Shown piece by piece: positions 22,794-32,121 of a stretch of DNA of 64,000 nucleotides. Source of the DNA: Silene conica (taxonomy: Eukaryota > Streptophyta > Magnoliopsida > Caryophyllales > Caryophyllaceae); NCBI GenBank assembly GCA_029255685.2, contig CM055312.2, positions 67,312,292 through 67,376,291 of the forward strand. Reading direction: 5' to 3'. A model generated the notes under the pieces. The model ran no database searches. It was not told where the DNA came from and saw nothing but the letters and a program-made list of their open reading frames with translations. Numbering within the stretch: the stretch's first letter is position 1; every line of letters begins with the position of its first letter. Made by a program: the position numbers and the translations under genes.

Positions 22794-25664
22794 CTATCCG
22801 CTGAAGATGCGGAGGATATCCGACCACGGCTTCTGACGGCACGCCGTAGTCTCCACTGTTTTTGCTTTAGTAGCAAAACACATCTTCTTTCCTCCGTCGC
22901 AAAGCATATGCGATGGTCTCTCTTCTTGAGTCTGCCTCCTCTTCTTTTTCTCTTCTCGATCCACGACGTCTGGATCCTCATCCTCTCCATAGCTCAGGCA
23001 TCCCATTCCTCCTCTCTGGATGATAACTTCCTTCTCCTTGGGTTTCCCCAAACCAGTCCCTGCAATAGTCACGATAGAAGTGTCCTCCCTATTGCTCCCA
23101 ATCTGGGGCGGAGGTGTAAAAACAGATACAGGAACAGGTAATAAAGGTGGAGAAGTAGTGATGACCTCATACTTCTTCTCAGAAGTTATAGCATTACATG
23201 TAATGGGGGTCATAGCATCCTTCTTCCTATAGGATAGGCCATAGATAATAGAATGTTTGCCTACTTTGAAGGTTAGAGTTCCAGTGCCTACATCTATAAT
23301 GGCTCCTGCAGTGTGAAGAAAGGGTCTTCCTAGAATGATGGGTATATGGGCATCCTCTGGGATGTCCAAAACAACAAAATCTACTGGGAAGAAAAACCTG
23401 TCAATACGCACAGGGATGTTTTCTAACACCCCTATAGGTTCCATAGATGTGCGATCAGCCATCTGGACTGTCATACTGGTCACTGCAAATTCGGTCATTC
23501 CTAGTTTTAAGGCAACGCTTAGGGGCATGACACTTATACTAGCACCTAAATCGCATAGAGCCTTTTTAACTGGGAAGGTTCCTATATTACAGGGGACAGA
23601 AAAACTTCCAGGATCTTCTAATTTATGGGGGGCAATGACATGTGTTAAAAAGCTAGATGACTCTTCAGTGAGAGCCACAGACTCAACCTTTTCTAGAGAC
23701 CTCTTTCTTGACAAAAGCTGTCTCATGAATTTAAGATAAGAAGGAACTTGGTGAACTAATTCTAAAAATGGAACTTGAACATTTAATGAACGAATTACAT
23801 CTTTAAATTTATCAAAAGATACCTGATCCTTCGAAGGCACGAGTCTCTCTGGAAAAGGAGCAGCTGAGGATTCCGTATTTGTAGCCCTTTTTAAAAATCT
23901 GGGGGTCTTGTCACCCCTGAAAAGAAAATCTCGTAAGTTATTCGGCAATTCTGGACGAAAGGGAACTTCAGATTCGGCTTCGGTGGTCGGTCGACCAGTA
24001 TCCTCGGTCGGTCGACCAGTCTCCTGTTCAGCTAATATTTTCGGATCCTGCTCCGCGGTCGGTCGACCAGATTCTTCGGTCGGTCGACCGACTTTGCTGC
24101 TACTCGCTATTTTTTCTTTCTCAGCCCCTACTTTAGCTCCACTTCGCAGGGTTACGATGTTTAGAGTCTCCTTCTTCTGGTCTGGCTTGGTCGGAAGTTG
24201 ACCCGGAGCCCTAGTATCATTCTTGCTCGCGATCTGAGCAATCTGGGTCTCCAACATCTTCATCCCTGCCTCTCTAGCCTGTGACTCCTTCTGAACCAAT
24301 CCAATAAGATTTTGGATGAGAGCATCTGTGTTGGGTGGTGGATTAGAAGGTGGTTGAGGGTTGAAAGGTGGTCTTTGGAAATTCTGTTTATGTGGGGGTA
24401 CATATGTGGAATTTTGCTGAGGTTGCATGTGCTGTGGGTTTTGAACATTCTGGCTTGTCCACCTTAAGTTGGGATGGACATTGTTATTATTTGGATCATA
24501 GAAATTGTTCCCACGATAATGCTGAAAAGCGGCACATGTTTCATTAGATGAAGTACAGAATTTCGACACATGCCCTTCTCCACCGCACCTCTCACAAGCA
24601 AAGGGTCCGTCCTGAACGGCGTTCACCTGGTAAATTCCTCCCTTGCTTCCACTCCCTAGATCGAGCTTTCCTGCAGCTTCAAATTTTTCCAACTTGGCCG
24701 TTAAGGCCTCAATTGCTGCCAGGTTGTACTCTGATTTTCTCTGATTTCCTCTGGAAGTGCCATGCTCAGCGCGGTGCACAGCAACATCTTCTATTAACTT
24801 GAGACCCTTAGTCTCTCCTGAATTATCCTGGAATCTTCCATTAGCTGCAGCATCTAAGTAGGCCCTGTTGTCATCATAGAGGCCATTGTAGAACTGGTTG
24901 CAAAGAAACCATTGTTCGAATCCGTGATGTGGTATGGATCGAACAAGTCTCTTGAACCTGTCCCACGCCTCGCTAAAATCTTCATTGGGTCCTTGCTTGA
25001 AATTAGTAATCTGCGCTCTTAAGGCATTAGTCTTTGATGCAGAATAGTATTTCCTGTAGAAAGCTAGGGCTAAGGTGTTCCAATCTGTAACTCCCGCAGC
25101 AGTGCGGTCAAGGTCTCTGTACCATTCTCTCGCAGAGTCCCTAAGGGAGAAGATAAACATGGTCTGTTTAATCTGATCCTGCGTCACTCCTTCTGGGGGT
25201 GCTATAGAGCATATGTAATCTGTGAAGATTTCAATGTGCTTAGCTGCATCCTCATTGGCCGAGCCTCCAAATTGGTTTCTTTCAACCATAGTTATATAGG
25301 CAGGCTTGGCCTCGAATGGCTTCCCAGTACCTGCAGGTAAAGTGAACCCTTTGTATAGGTCCTTTGCCTGAGGCATAGAGTGACTGGCAATAGTAGCTTC
25401 CTCTGTCATGTTATCTTCTTCTTTAGGAAAAACTGGAAAGCAGGTTAAAGATGGTGTTTTTGGTGAAAGCGGATTGATGGGTGAATTTGGTTGTGAAGGT
25501 GGTGTTTTTGGTGAAGATGGTGGTAACTCGAAAAGGTCTTCTTGAAATAAAGAGGATGGTGACCCTCCCTCTTGATTTGCTAGAAGTTGCTTTCTTCTTT
25601 CCCTAAGAGTCCTCTCAATTTCGAGATCAAGTGGTAGGAGTTCTCCTTGAACTGACCTGCGCAT
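22794..25664 (-). CDS. Gag-protease of the Athila-like element, intact 956-aa ORF
   Basis: Forms the virus-like particle and matures it. A Retrotrans_gag domain spans about residues 100-270 (FSLRDSAREWYRDL, EAWDRFKRLVRSIPHHG, FYNGL). A CX2CX4HX4C knuckle (CERCGGEGHVSKFC) is near residue 355. A retropepsin-like aspartic protease with CDLGASISVMP is near residue 700, in the DLGA form usual for plant Ty3/gypsy. The tail is short and basic or acidic and stops with no RT. Residues about 525-560 are a linker with two pairs of GRPT tetrapeptides at 7-residue spacing, encoded by the DNA boxes. The ATG at 25664 follows a 122-bp leader from the LTR. No internal stop or frameshift. Confidence 0.93.
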   Translation of the reverse strand: MRRSVQGELLPLDLEIERTLRERRKQLLANQEGGSPSSLFQEDLFELPPSSPKTPPSQPNSPINPLSPKTPSLTCFPVFPKEEDNMTEEATIASHSMPQAKDLYKGFTLPAGTGKPFEAKPAYITMVERNQFGGSANEDAAKHIEIFTDYICSIAPPEGVTQDQIKQTMFIFSLRDSAREWYRDLDRTAAGVTDWNTLALAFYRKYYSASKTNALRAQITNFKQGPNEDFSEAWDRFKRLVRSIPHHGFEQWFLCNQFYNGLYDDNRAYLDAAANGRFQDNSGETKGLKLIEDVAVHRAEHGTSRGNQRKSEYNLAAIEALTAKLEKFEAAGKLDLGSGSKGGIYQVNAVQDGPFACERCGGEGHVSKFCTSSNETCAAFQHYRGNNFYDPNNNNVHPNLRWTSQNVQNPQHMQPQQNSTYVPPHKQNFQRPPFNPQPPSNPPPNTDALIQNLIGLVQKESQAREAGMKMLETQIAQIASKNDTRAPGQLPTKPDQKKETLNIVTLRSGAKVGAEKEKIASSSKVGRPTEESGRPTAEQDPKILAEQETGRPTEDTGRPTTEAESEVPFRPELPNNLRDFLFRGDKTPRFLKRATNTESSAAPFPERLVPSKDQVSFDKFKDVIRSLNVQVPFLELVHQVPSYLKFMRQLLSRKRSLEKVESVALTEESSSFLTHVIAPHKLEDPGSFSVPCNIGTFPVKKALCDLGASISVMPLSVALKLGMTEFAVTSMTVQMADRTSMEPIGVLENIPVRIDRFFFPVDFVVLDIPEDAHIPIILGRPFLHTAGAIIDVGTGTLTFKVGKHSIIYGLSYRKKDAMTPITCNAITSEKKYEVITTSPPLLPVPVSVFTPPPQIGSNREDTSIVTIAGTGLGKPKEKEVIIQRGGMGCLSYGEDEDPDVVDREEKKKRRQTQEERPSHMLCDGGKKMCFATKAKTVETTACRQKPWSDILRIFSG
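23985..24089. repeat. Two paired dyad boxes inside gag (pairs H and I)
   Basis: GGTCGGTCGACC at 23985-23996 and 24006-24017, and at 24057-24068 and 24078-24089. Spacing is 21 bp, exactly seven codons; on the coding strand each box reads Gly-Arg-Pro-Thr. Confidence 0.92.
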
Positions 25665-25766
25665 AAGAGGAAACTACAAGAAAAAGGTGAGAAGGTTTAA
25701 GGAACATAAAGTTCCTTAAACAAAGAGAAACAAAAACAAAAAACAATAAACACTGGCGTCACCTCC

Positions 25767-25785
25767 CCGGCAACGGCGCCAAAAT
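25767..25785 (-). other. Primer binding site of the Athila-like element
   Basis: On the minus strand TTTGGCGCCGTTGCCGGGG follows the 5' LTR after one base. This is the PBS type seen in Athila-like elements, usually assigned to tRNA-Asp; the assignment is from memory. Confidence 0.75.
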
Positions 25786-25786
25786 T

Positions 25787-27367
25787 TGATGCCCGTCGTT
25801 GAGGGTACCAAAGATAAATTTATATTCCTAACTTAGACAATAGATAGTGAAAGTCAGGGTCGAACCACAAGGAGGTGGGGAATGTTTATTGTCTTAATGT
25901 TAATGTTTAAGGGTAACAAATTTGGGGGTTGATTGGTTGATTACTATATCTAAAGCAAAGATTAAAATAAACAAATAATAAAAGATGAGAATAAAATATA
26001 ATAAAAGAGGATGCTAGGATGTTCGGGTAATAAATAGCTAAGGCAAAATAAATCCTAAGGTCAACATGTATTGCAGTCGCGTAAGGGAGTGTAACATATC
26101 TTTTTAGGTCTATGCTACCTAATAGCTCCTTTCGGCCTATGCTATTAGTTCCTAGGTCTCACAATTATTGGGTGTCAACAATAAGGGTGATTCCTAAATC
26201 CCAGGTTACATACCTTTCAGCCTTTAGTAACCTATCCGTCTTAAGGTGTAAACCAATGCCCTTCCCGTATCTTTCAATCTTGGGTAGGTCATTACTAACA
26301 TCCTACAAGTCTCCTATTGGTCTCATTGCAGGATATTATAATTTATAAGAAAAGACGAAATAAGAAAACAGACGCGAGTGGTCGACCGACCGGCTACTCC
26401 AGTCGGCCGACCACGGCCTCGGTCGACCGACCGACTATTTCAGTCGGCCGACCGTGGTCCTGCTACAGGTCGGGTTTTCGGATTTTTATCTACCTATGCA
26501 TATTATCCCCTACATCCTAACATATGAAAATTAGCTACTCATAACTGTTAAGACGACTATGAAATTGGGAGTAAACATGGAAAACATAGTAAATAATCTA
26601 AACATGCAAGATTCAAATAAAGCTTGGGATTCTAACTTAACAATTGTAATAAAAACAATAAGAACAATAATAAAGCAAGATTAAGAGAGCAATTACCACA
26701 ATTTGGAATTAGGGCAGAAAGAAACTAACTTTATTGATGAATGCTTGAGAACTATTGAAGGATTATAATTGAACTAAAAACTAAATAGAATTCTCTAAAT
26801 AAGACTTGATTATAATTCTATGATAGAAAACTAGATTAAGAACTTCCTCCTTTTTCTAAACCCTAGCTACAAGATTAGCTTATATAGGGTAAAAACTAAG
26901 AGTTTCCTTAAGATTCTAATTCTACTTTATTTCCGAAAACGAATCGTACGGGCCTCGTTCTGGTCGGCCGACCCGTATAACTGGTCGGTCGACCACTTCT
27001 TGCTGGGCTTCTCTTATTTCCGGCTCTTTCGCGAAAATTGGACTTTATGAAAATCGGGCCTGGTCGGCCGACCCGTTTAGTTGGTCGGTCGACCGCTTCT
27101 TCTGGGAAGTCTTCGGATTTCTTCTTGTTTTGACCTTTGGGCACTTTGATTTTGACTTCAGTTGACTTTCCTTTTATTCCTTAATTAAGCTAAAGACTTG
27201 AGGATACGAATTTGGTGCCAAATCGTCTCTTTTCCGCATAAATCTGCAAAAGTGCATAAAAATACGAAAGTACACAATTTGTGGGAAATAGAGGCTAAAA
27301 CATAGTAAATGAGCGACCAAATACGTGTAAAAATAGATGTAAAACATCATAAAATAGACACGTATCA
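25787..27367 (-). repeat. 5' LTR of the Athila-like element
   Basis: Matches 19247-20827 base for base as far as I can see. Box pairs lie at 26380-26412, 26421-26453, 26962-26994 and 27062-27094. Followed by TSD ATCAC. Confidence 0.95.
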
Positions 27368-27460
27368 ATCACTTTCAGATCATCAATTCATCCTTACAAT
27401 TTAATCACTTCTACATACAAGGTGAATTACAAAATAACTAAATAAGTAGCAACAATTAGT

Positions 27461-28078
27461 TTACAAATCAACTATTTCAACTAAATAGAAAGTTTGGCGA
27501 GTTAATAGGGGTGATAAAATTTGTTTCGCTTCTTCACGTGTCGGGGTTGGCGTATCCCTCAACATCCCATTTACTTGTTTGGTTTGATCATTAGTGAGTG
27601 GATTAATTAAGATGTTCGATTTGGAATACATTTTCCGTTGGTGAAAATGCAAAATAAATATGGCTGTTTGATTACCCGTCATAAAGCACTTGCATCTTTT
27701 GAAAACTATCTTACCATTCCTACCCATTATCCCCACGCTATTGATATCATTACCGCGTAAACTTTGGAGGTACGCCAACAAAAAACGAGGTGAATTCGGA
27801 TAAAAAAGAAACAATTCTGCCCAAGATTTACATACCATGGTCATGTTTGGTTTATCCGCATAAATATCAGCATTGTAGAATATTTGGGTCATCAGATCTG
27901 GATCAGTTGAGACATCGACCATATCGCGAACGGTTGCGGTTGTCATTAAACTCGACTTGGGATGGTAGACCAAACCAACCCATAGCAGGATATGTTTTTG
28001 CTCTGACATAATCAAATGGAACATCTCTCTATCTTCATCTAGTTTGTCAACTATTTCCCCTTTGCACCAATTTTCCAT
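27461..28078 (-). CDS. Unidentified 205-aa protein with weak F-box-like pattern
   Basis: Open frame from MENWCKGEIVDKL to a stop at 27461. I do not recognise the family. The stretch DPDLMTQIF ... VCKSWAELFLF resembles the F-box pattern (PDLL..I..., VCKSW), followed by a Lys/Cys-rich region (FKRCKCF). A decayed paralog lies at 30040-30669 with the same start (MEN.CKG), the same VC.SW motif and the same C-terminal end (VDL). Both lie on the minus strand with CACTA-like subterminal repeats upstream, so this may be a gene fragment carried by a DNA transposon. No intron signals were determined; the true gene may have more exons. Confidence 0.5.
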   Translation of the reverse strand: MENWCKGEIVDKLDEDREMFHLIMSEQKHILLWVGLVYHPKSSLMTTATVRDMVDVSTDPDLMTQIFYNADIYADKPNMTMVCKSWAELFLFYPNSPRFLLAYLQSLRGNDINSVGIMGRNGKIVFKRCKCFMTGNQTAIFILHFHQRKMYSKSNILINPLTNDQTKQVNGMLRDTPTPTREEAKQILSPLLTRQTFYLVEIVDL

Positions 28079-28179
28079 ATTATTTTGTATGCGTAATATG
28101 ACAATTAAATAAGTTAATTACATAATCTGCAGGTAAATGTTGTTAGTATGCTCTTAAATAAGTTGCATGCATATCCTAT

Positions 28180-28540
28180 AATAGACTAACTGAAGAAAAC
28201 ACCACTATAGAACTGAACTGCCAGTAACAACTTATAAGATGAAAAAATTCATTCTAGACATTTAACAATAACCAAACAACACATATTTCAGTAGACTCAT
28301 TCAACAACCAGACAGTTGTTAATGTCATTCAACTTAATTCAATAACAACAATTGTTAAACAATCAATCTAAACATGAAACGTGAACAACACAAGTCAGCA
28401 CTGAACTGAACTGAAGAAACATAGCACGATAGAACCGAACTATCAGTAACAACTTATAAGATAAAAACATTTATTCTAAACATTTAACAGTCAAACAACA
28501 CATATTTCAGTAGACTCATTCAACAACCAAACAGTTGTTA
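28180..28540. repeat. Diverged direct duplication (~240-bp unit)
   Basis: The block at about 28193-28320 (CTGAAGAAAACACCACTATAG...) recurs at about 28409-28540 with substitutions. A third partial relative (ATGTCATTCAACTTAAT...) follows the MITE at about 28767. Confidence 0.6.
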
Positions 28541-28763
28541 GGCCCTGTTCTTTCTAGCTTAACTTCAGCTCCTTTCAATTTCGTTTTGTTATATTTCGTT
28601 AAGTTTTATTTACGTTCAATCAATTATGTTTAGTTAATCTCCTCACAAAATTAACTTTTAATTCAACTAAATTCAATTCATCTCAGTTCTACTCAATTCA
28701 GTTCAATTAAGCTCTACTCCAGTTAATTCAATTCAGCTCGTTTTAGCCAAAAAGAACAGGGTC
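28541..28763. mobile_element. Tourist-like MITE (PIF/Harbinger type), TSD TTA
   Basis: 223 bp with terminal inverted repeats GGCCCTGTTCTTT and AAAGAACAGGGTC, flanked by TTA at 28538-28540 and 28764-28766. A 3-bp TTA duplication marks PIF/Harbinger MITEs. No coding capacity. Confidence 0.8.
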
Positions 28764-28920
28764 TTAATGTCATTCAACTTAATCCATTTACAACAGTTGT
28801 TAAGCAATCGATTTAAACATGAAACTTGAACAACACAAGTTATGCAAAGGATAAGAATACCTTCTAACAGCAAGAAGTTAAGCAATGATGAAATACTGAG
28901 CAATAGCACACCCACTGATG

Positions 28921-29665
28921 AATTCTCTGAATTCCCCTTATTCTTCTTCCCTTTTCACCTATTAATTTAAACCAATCACCATTTCAAAAACCAACAGAAA
29001 AACAGAAATAAAATAAAAACAAAATACCAATAACATTTTGGGTACGTGTAGCACGAATGATATTTCGGTTCTCATTGGAATAACCCTAACTTCCACGCTT
29101 GAGCATAATCAACAAGTACATAAATAGAATCTCATCATCAACATCATGTTACAAACCTAGAGACAATAATCTAACCCGAATATGTTAATCTAACCCTAAT
29201 ATGTTAAAAACTCAGAGACAATAATCTCACACATCATGAACATCATTTCTACCAAAGAAAGACATGCAAGCACAAACATTGAAAGCAAAGATCAAAATTC
29301 ATAGAAAATATACTAACGTAAGGTATCATATTAATACCCGGTATAGAGGAAGCAACAACGGTTGATATTGACGGCGAGATGATAAGAGGACGACGACGAT
29401 GGTTGTCGACGGAGATTAGTGAAAATGAAACTGATGTTCTAGTGTTTGTGTGTTTGTATGAGATAGGAATAAAAATGGTCGTGTTGTAGCTTATTAGGTT
29501 ATTATTGAGTTGTTCTTTTGTTTATTAAAACTATTCACAGCGGCAATAATACAAAAACCATTGTCAATTCTTCGACCTTTTCACTTATATCAACAGTTTG
29601 TAATACAATAATCGTTGTCAAGACAACGAATAATTATAAACCATTGTTATTACATTTCACTGAAT
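28921..29665 (-). other. Upstream flank of the first F-box-like ORF, ending in CACTA-type subterminal repeats
   Basis: No ORF of note. From about 29550 the ACAATGGTT/ACCATTGT-type inverted motifs resemble the ACAACGG arrays at 31340-31640. The segment at about 29360-29460 (ATTGACGGCGAGATGATAAGAG...) is loosely like 31236-31320 upstream of the second copy, so the two regions look paralogous. Confidence 0.4.
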
Positions 29666-29749
29666 TGCGCCGAAGTGAACTTATTTATTCAATATCAGCA
29701 TTTATACATTAAGTGAACAGCAGCAACAACAACAACATGAATCAACACC

Positions 29750-29868
29750 AGCAGTCGCCAAATTGGCGACTGACTTCAGTCGCCAATCTTCAATTGCAGT
29801 CGCCAATTTGGCGACTGCAGAGTTCAGTCGCCAGATGTCCGTCGCCTGTTTTGTTTTTTCTTGTAGTG
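29750..29868 (-). mobile_element. CACTA transposon end fragment
   Basis: Read on the minus strand it begins CACTACAAGAAAAAAC, a classic plant CACTA terminus. It is followed by at least six copies of TGGCGACTG or its complement CAGTCGCCA, the usual subterminal repeat array. Only one terminus is visible in this ~120-bp piece. Confidence 0.7.
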
Positions 29869-30039
29869 AACAACAAAAATCAATAGTAGCAATAACAACA
29901 TAAATCAACAGCAGCAACAACAACAAAAATCAACAGCAGAATATTAACATACATTAATTAAACCATATTTACATATAAATTAATTAAACCATATTTACAT
30001 AAATCAACAACAGAATATTTACGAAAATCATATTCTATC

Positions 30040-30669
30040 CTAGTCTAAATCAACTTGTTTAGCTAAATGGAAATTTACTCTATTTAATAAAGGTTTAATA
30101 ATTTCTTTCGCGTCCGTTTCCAGGGGTGACAAAGCAGCCATTATCGCATTCGCTTGCGCAATTTCCACATTAGTGGGTGATTAAGATGCTCGCACTAGAA
30201 TGGACTAAGCAGTCGTTGTTGATAATGCAGGACAAATATGGATGTCTGATTATGTGTCAACATAAAACACTTGCATTTTTTGGAAACTATGTAACCATTC
30301 CGACTCATTATCCTCACGTCGTTGACATCATTTCCGCGTAACGAAATCAAATACTTCAGCATAAAACCAGGTGATCATTGATAAAAAAAAAAACATTCGA
30401 TCCCAAGAATTACAAACCACGCCAAAATGTGCCTTATCCTTACAGCTACAAAGAAGGCCAAAGATGGTTGTAACGAGATCTGGATTATTGAAAACCTGAT
30501 CTTTAGAGTGGATGTCGCGATTGCTATTGACCTCGACTTGGGATGGTTAACGATACCAAGCCATCCTAGGATTGGAAGGATCAACTCTTCTTTGCACATA
30601 CTCTCCAAAGAAGAGTTCTCTATCGGACTCGAGATCATCCACTACAATACCTTTGCATTAATTTTCCAT
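30040..30669 (-). pseudogene. Decayed paralog of the 27461-28078 ORF
   Basis: Minus-strand reading gives MEN.CKGIVVDDLE, then NPDLVTTIF ... VCNSWDRMFFF, and ends VDLD. It matches the intact ORF in order and spacing but has several stops and frame changes. The F-box-like VC.SW pattern is the best-kept part. Confidence 0.6.
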
Positions 30670-31330
30670 TTTTTGTTCATCAACATTTCACACAGATAAA
30701 TTAAACACTGGACATACCATCAATCCATCAACATTTCACACAGACAAATTAAATCCTAATACCAGCAATACATGTATGTACAAGGCTACTAAAACCCTAA
30801 ATTTCAGTCTATGTTATGTTTACACTTGAGGATCTCAACTTATACTCCAATGTTCGTTTTCAGTCTACGTTACCAATATATTGAGAATTTGCTAGCAATC
30901 AGTAATCAAGAATAGGTCAGGAGTATCTTGATGGTTGTTTACATACTTCGTGCATGTATGTACAAGAAAGGCTACTTCATGCATTAATAAGACTACTAAA
31001 ACTCAAAATTTTCGTGTAACACAATGAACATCCTTAGCAAGTATTTGAATGATAATTTTCAGACGGTTAAAAGACAAACACATGTATTCATAAAGAGACG
31101 AAGATAATGATATAATAAACAAAAACAACAACATCAAACAAACCAAAACAAAAGTACAAAAATCATAGAAAATATTAATAGATCGATATATACCTGATAA
31201 AGAGACGAAGATAATGATATTGTTTAGAGACGACTATGATGATGGAAGTGGCAGAGACAATGACGGCGACGAAAGTGGTAGAGTGTTTGTGCTTAGTATT
31301 TGTGGTTGTGTTTGTATTTGCTTCAACAGT

Positions 31331-31701
31331 GGTTTTTAAAGGAATAATCGTTCAATCATTAACAACGGTTTCTAAAGGAATAACCGTTGTTATTACTTTT
31401 CACAGAATTGCGCCAAAATACACTAACCTGATTAACAACACGATATTACATATAAAATCGTTGTTATTTCCTATATAACTATTAACAACGGTTTTCAAAA
31501 AATCATCGTTGTTATTATTGTGTCCATTGACAACGGTTAGAGCCTAAAAATTGTTGTTATTGTTAATAACAACGGTTACAAAATAAAAACCGTTGTTATT
31601 AATTTTTACTGATTTGCGCTATAGTGAAAGTATCCAATTTACAACGTGTTTTTAGTTTATAATGAAACGGTGCGTTGTTATTACCTATTTTTGTACTAGT
31701 T
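31331..31701 (-). mobile_element. CACTA-like terminus with ACAACGG subterminal array
   Basis: Dense inverted copies of ACAACGGTT and ACCGTTGT (31360-31600). They end at CTATTTTTGTACTAGT (31686-31700), which on the minus strand is close to the CACTAGTACAAAAA terminus of some CACTA elements, with the first C changed. The element body would run leftward over the F-box-like pseudogene. The other terminus was not located. Confidence 0.5.
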
Positions 31702-32121
31702 AAATAAAATATATAGGAGCAATTTTATTTAAGTAAAATATAATTAATGAAAGTAATTAATTTGTCTCATAATGTATTTCATCGTAATTTTAAGATATGT
31801 CATAGAAAAATATAATAATGATAAATTAACGAGTTATGTAGCTTTAAATTAGCTATATTTAATTGAAAATAAATTTTAATTCTAAATAAAGGTAACCGGG
31901 ACGAAAACGGACAGCAATACTAGTTATTTCATATAATGAAATGCAGAAACATACAACAAAGCCCACTAAGCTGGAACAAAACTTTATTGCCTAGATCATG
32001 TGTAATTTAGTTTATATGAGAAACGAATCGATCATAAGGTCTTGTGATACACAATAACCTATAATTTTCCAATAAACTTGAACTTATTCTAAGATAAGAC
32101 CCATTATTATGACAAATTAAA

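Larger units (their letters stand above)
19247..27367 (-). mobile_element. Athila-like Ty3/gypsy element with gag-protease only (non-autonomous)
   Basis: An 8.1-kb element with LTRs 19247-20827 and 25787-27367 that look identical in every line, PBS, PPT and a perfect TSD. The only long ORF is gag-protease on the minus strand; no RT, RNase H or integrase motif is seen in the 2 kb that follows. This matches the TR-GAG type of non-autonomous plant retrotransposon. Identical LTRs and an intact ORF imply a very recent insertion, so enzymes must be supplied by a relative elsewhere. The element is peppered with paired GGTCGRYCGACC-type boxes. Confidence 0.92.

Noticed and set aside
29702..29926. Minus-strand 74-aa ORF rich in Leu and Cys
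   Set aside because: It comes from CAACAA repeats and the CACTA subterminal array; no protein pattern.
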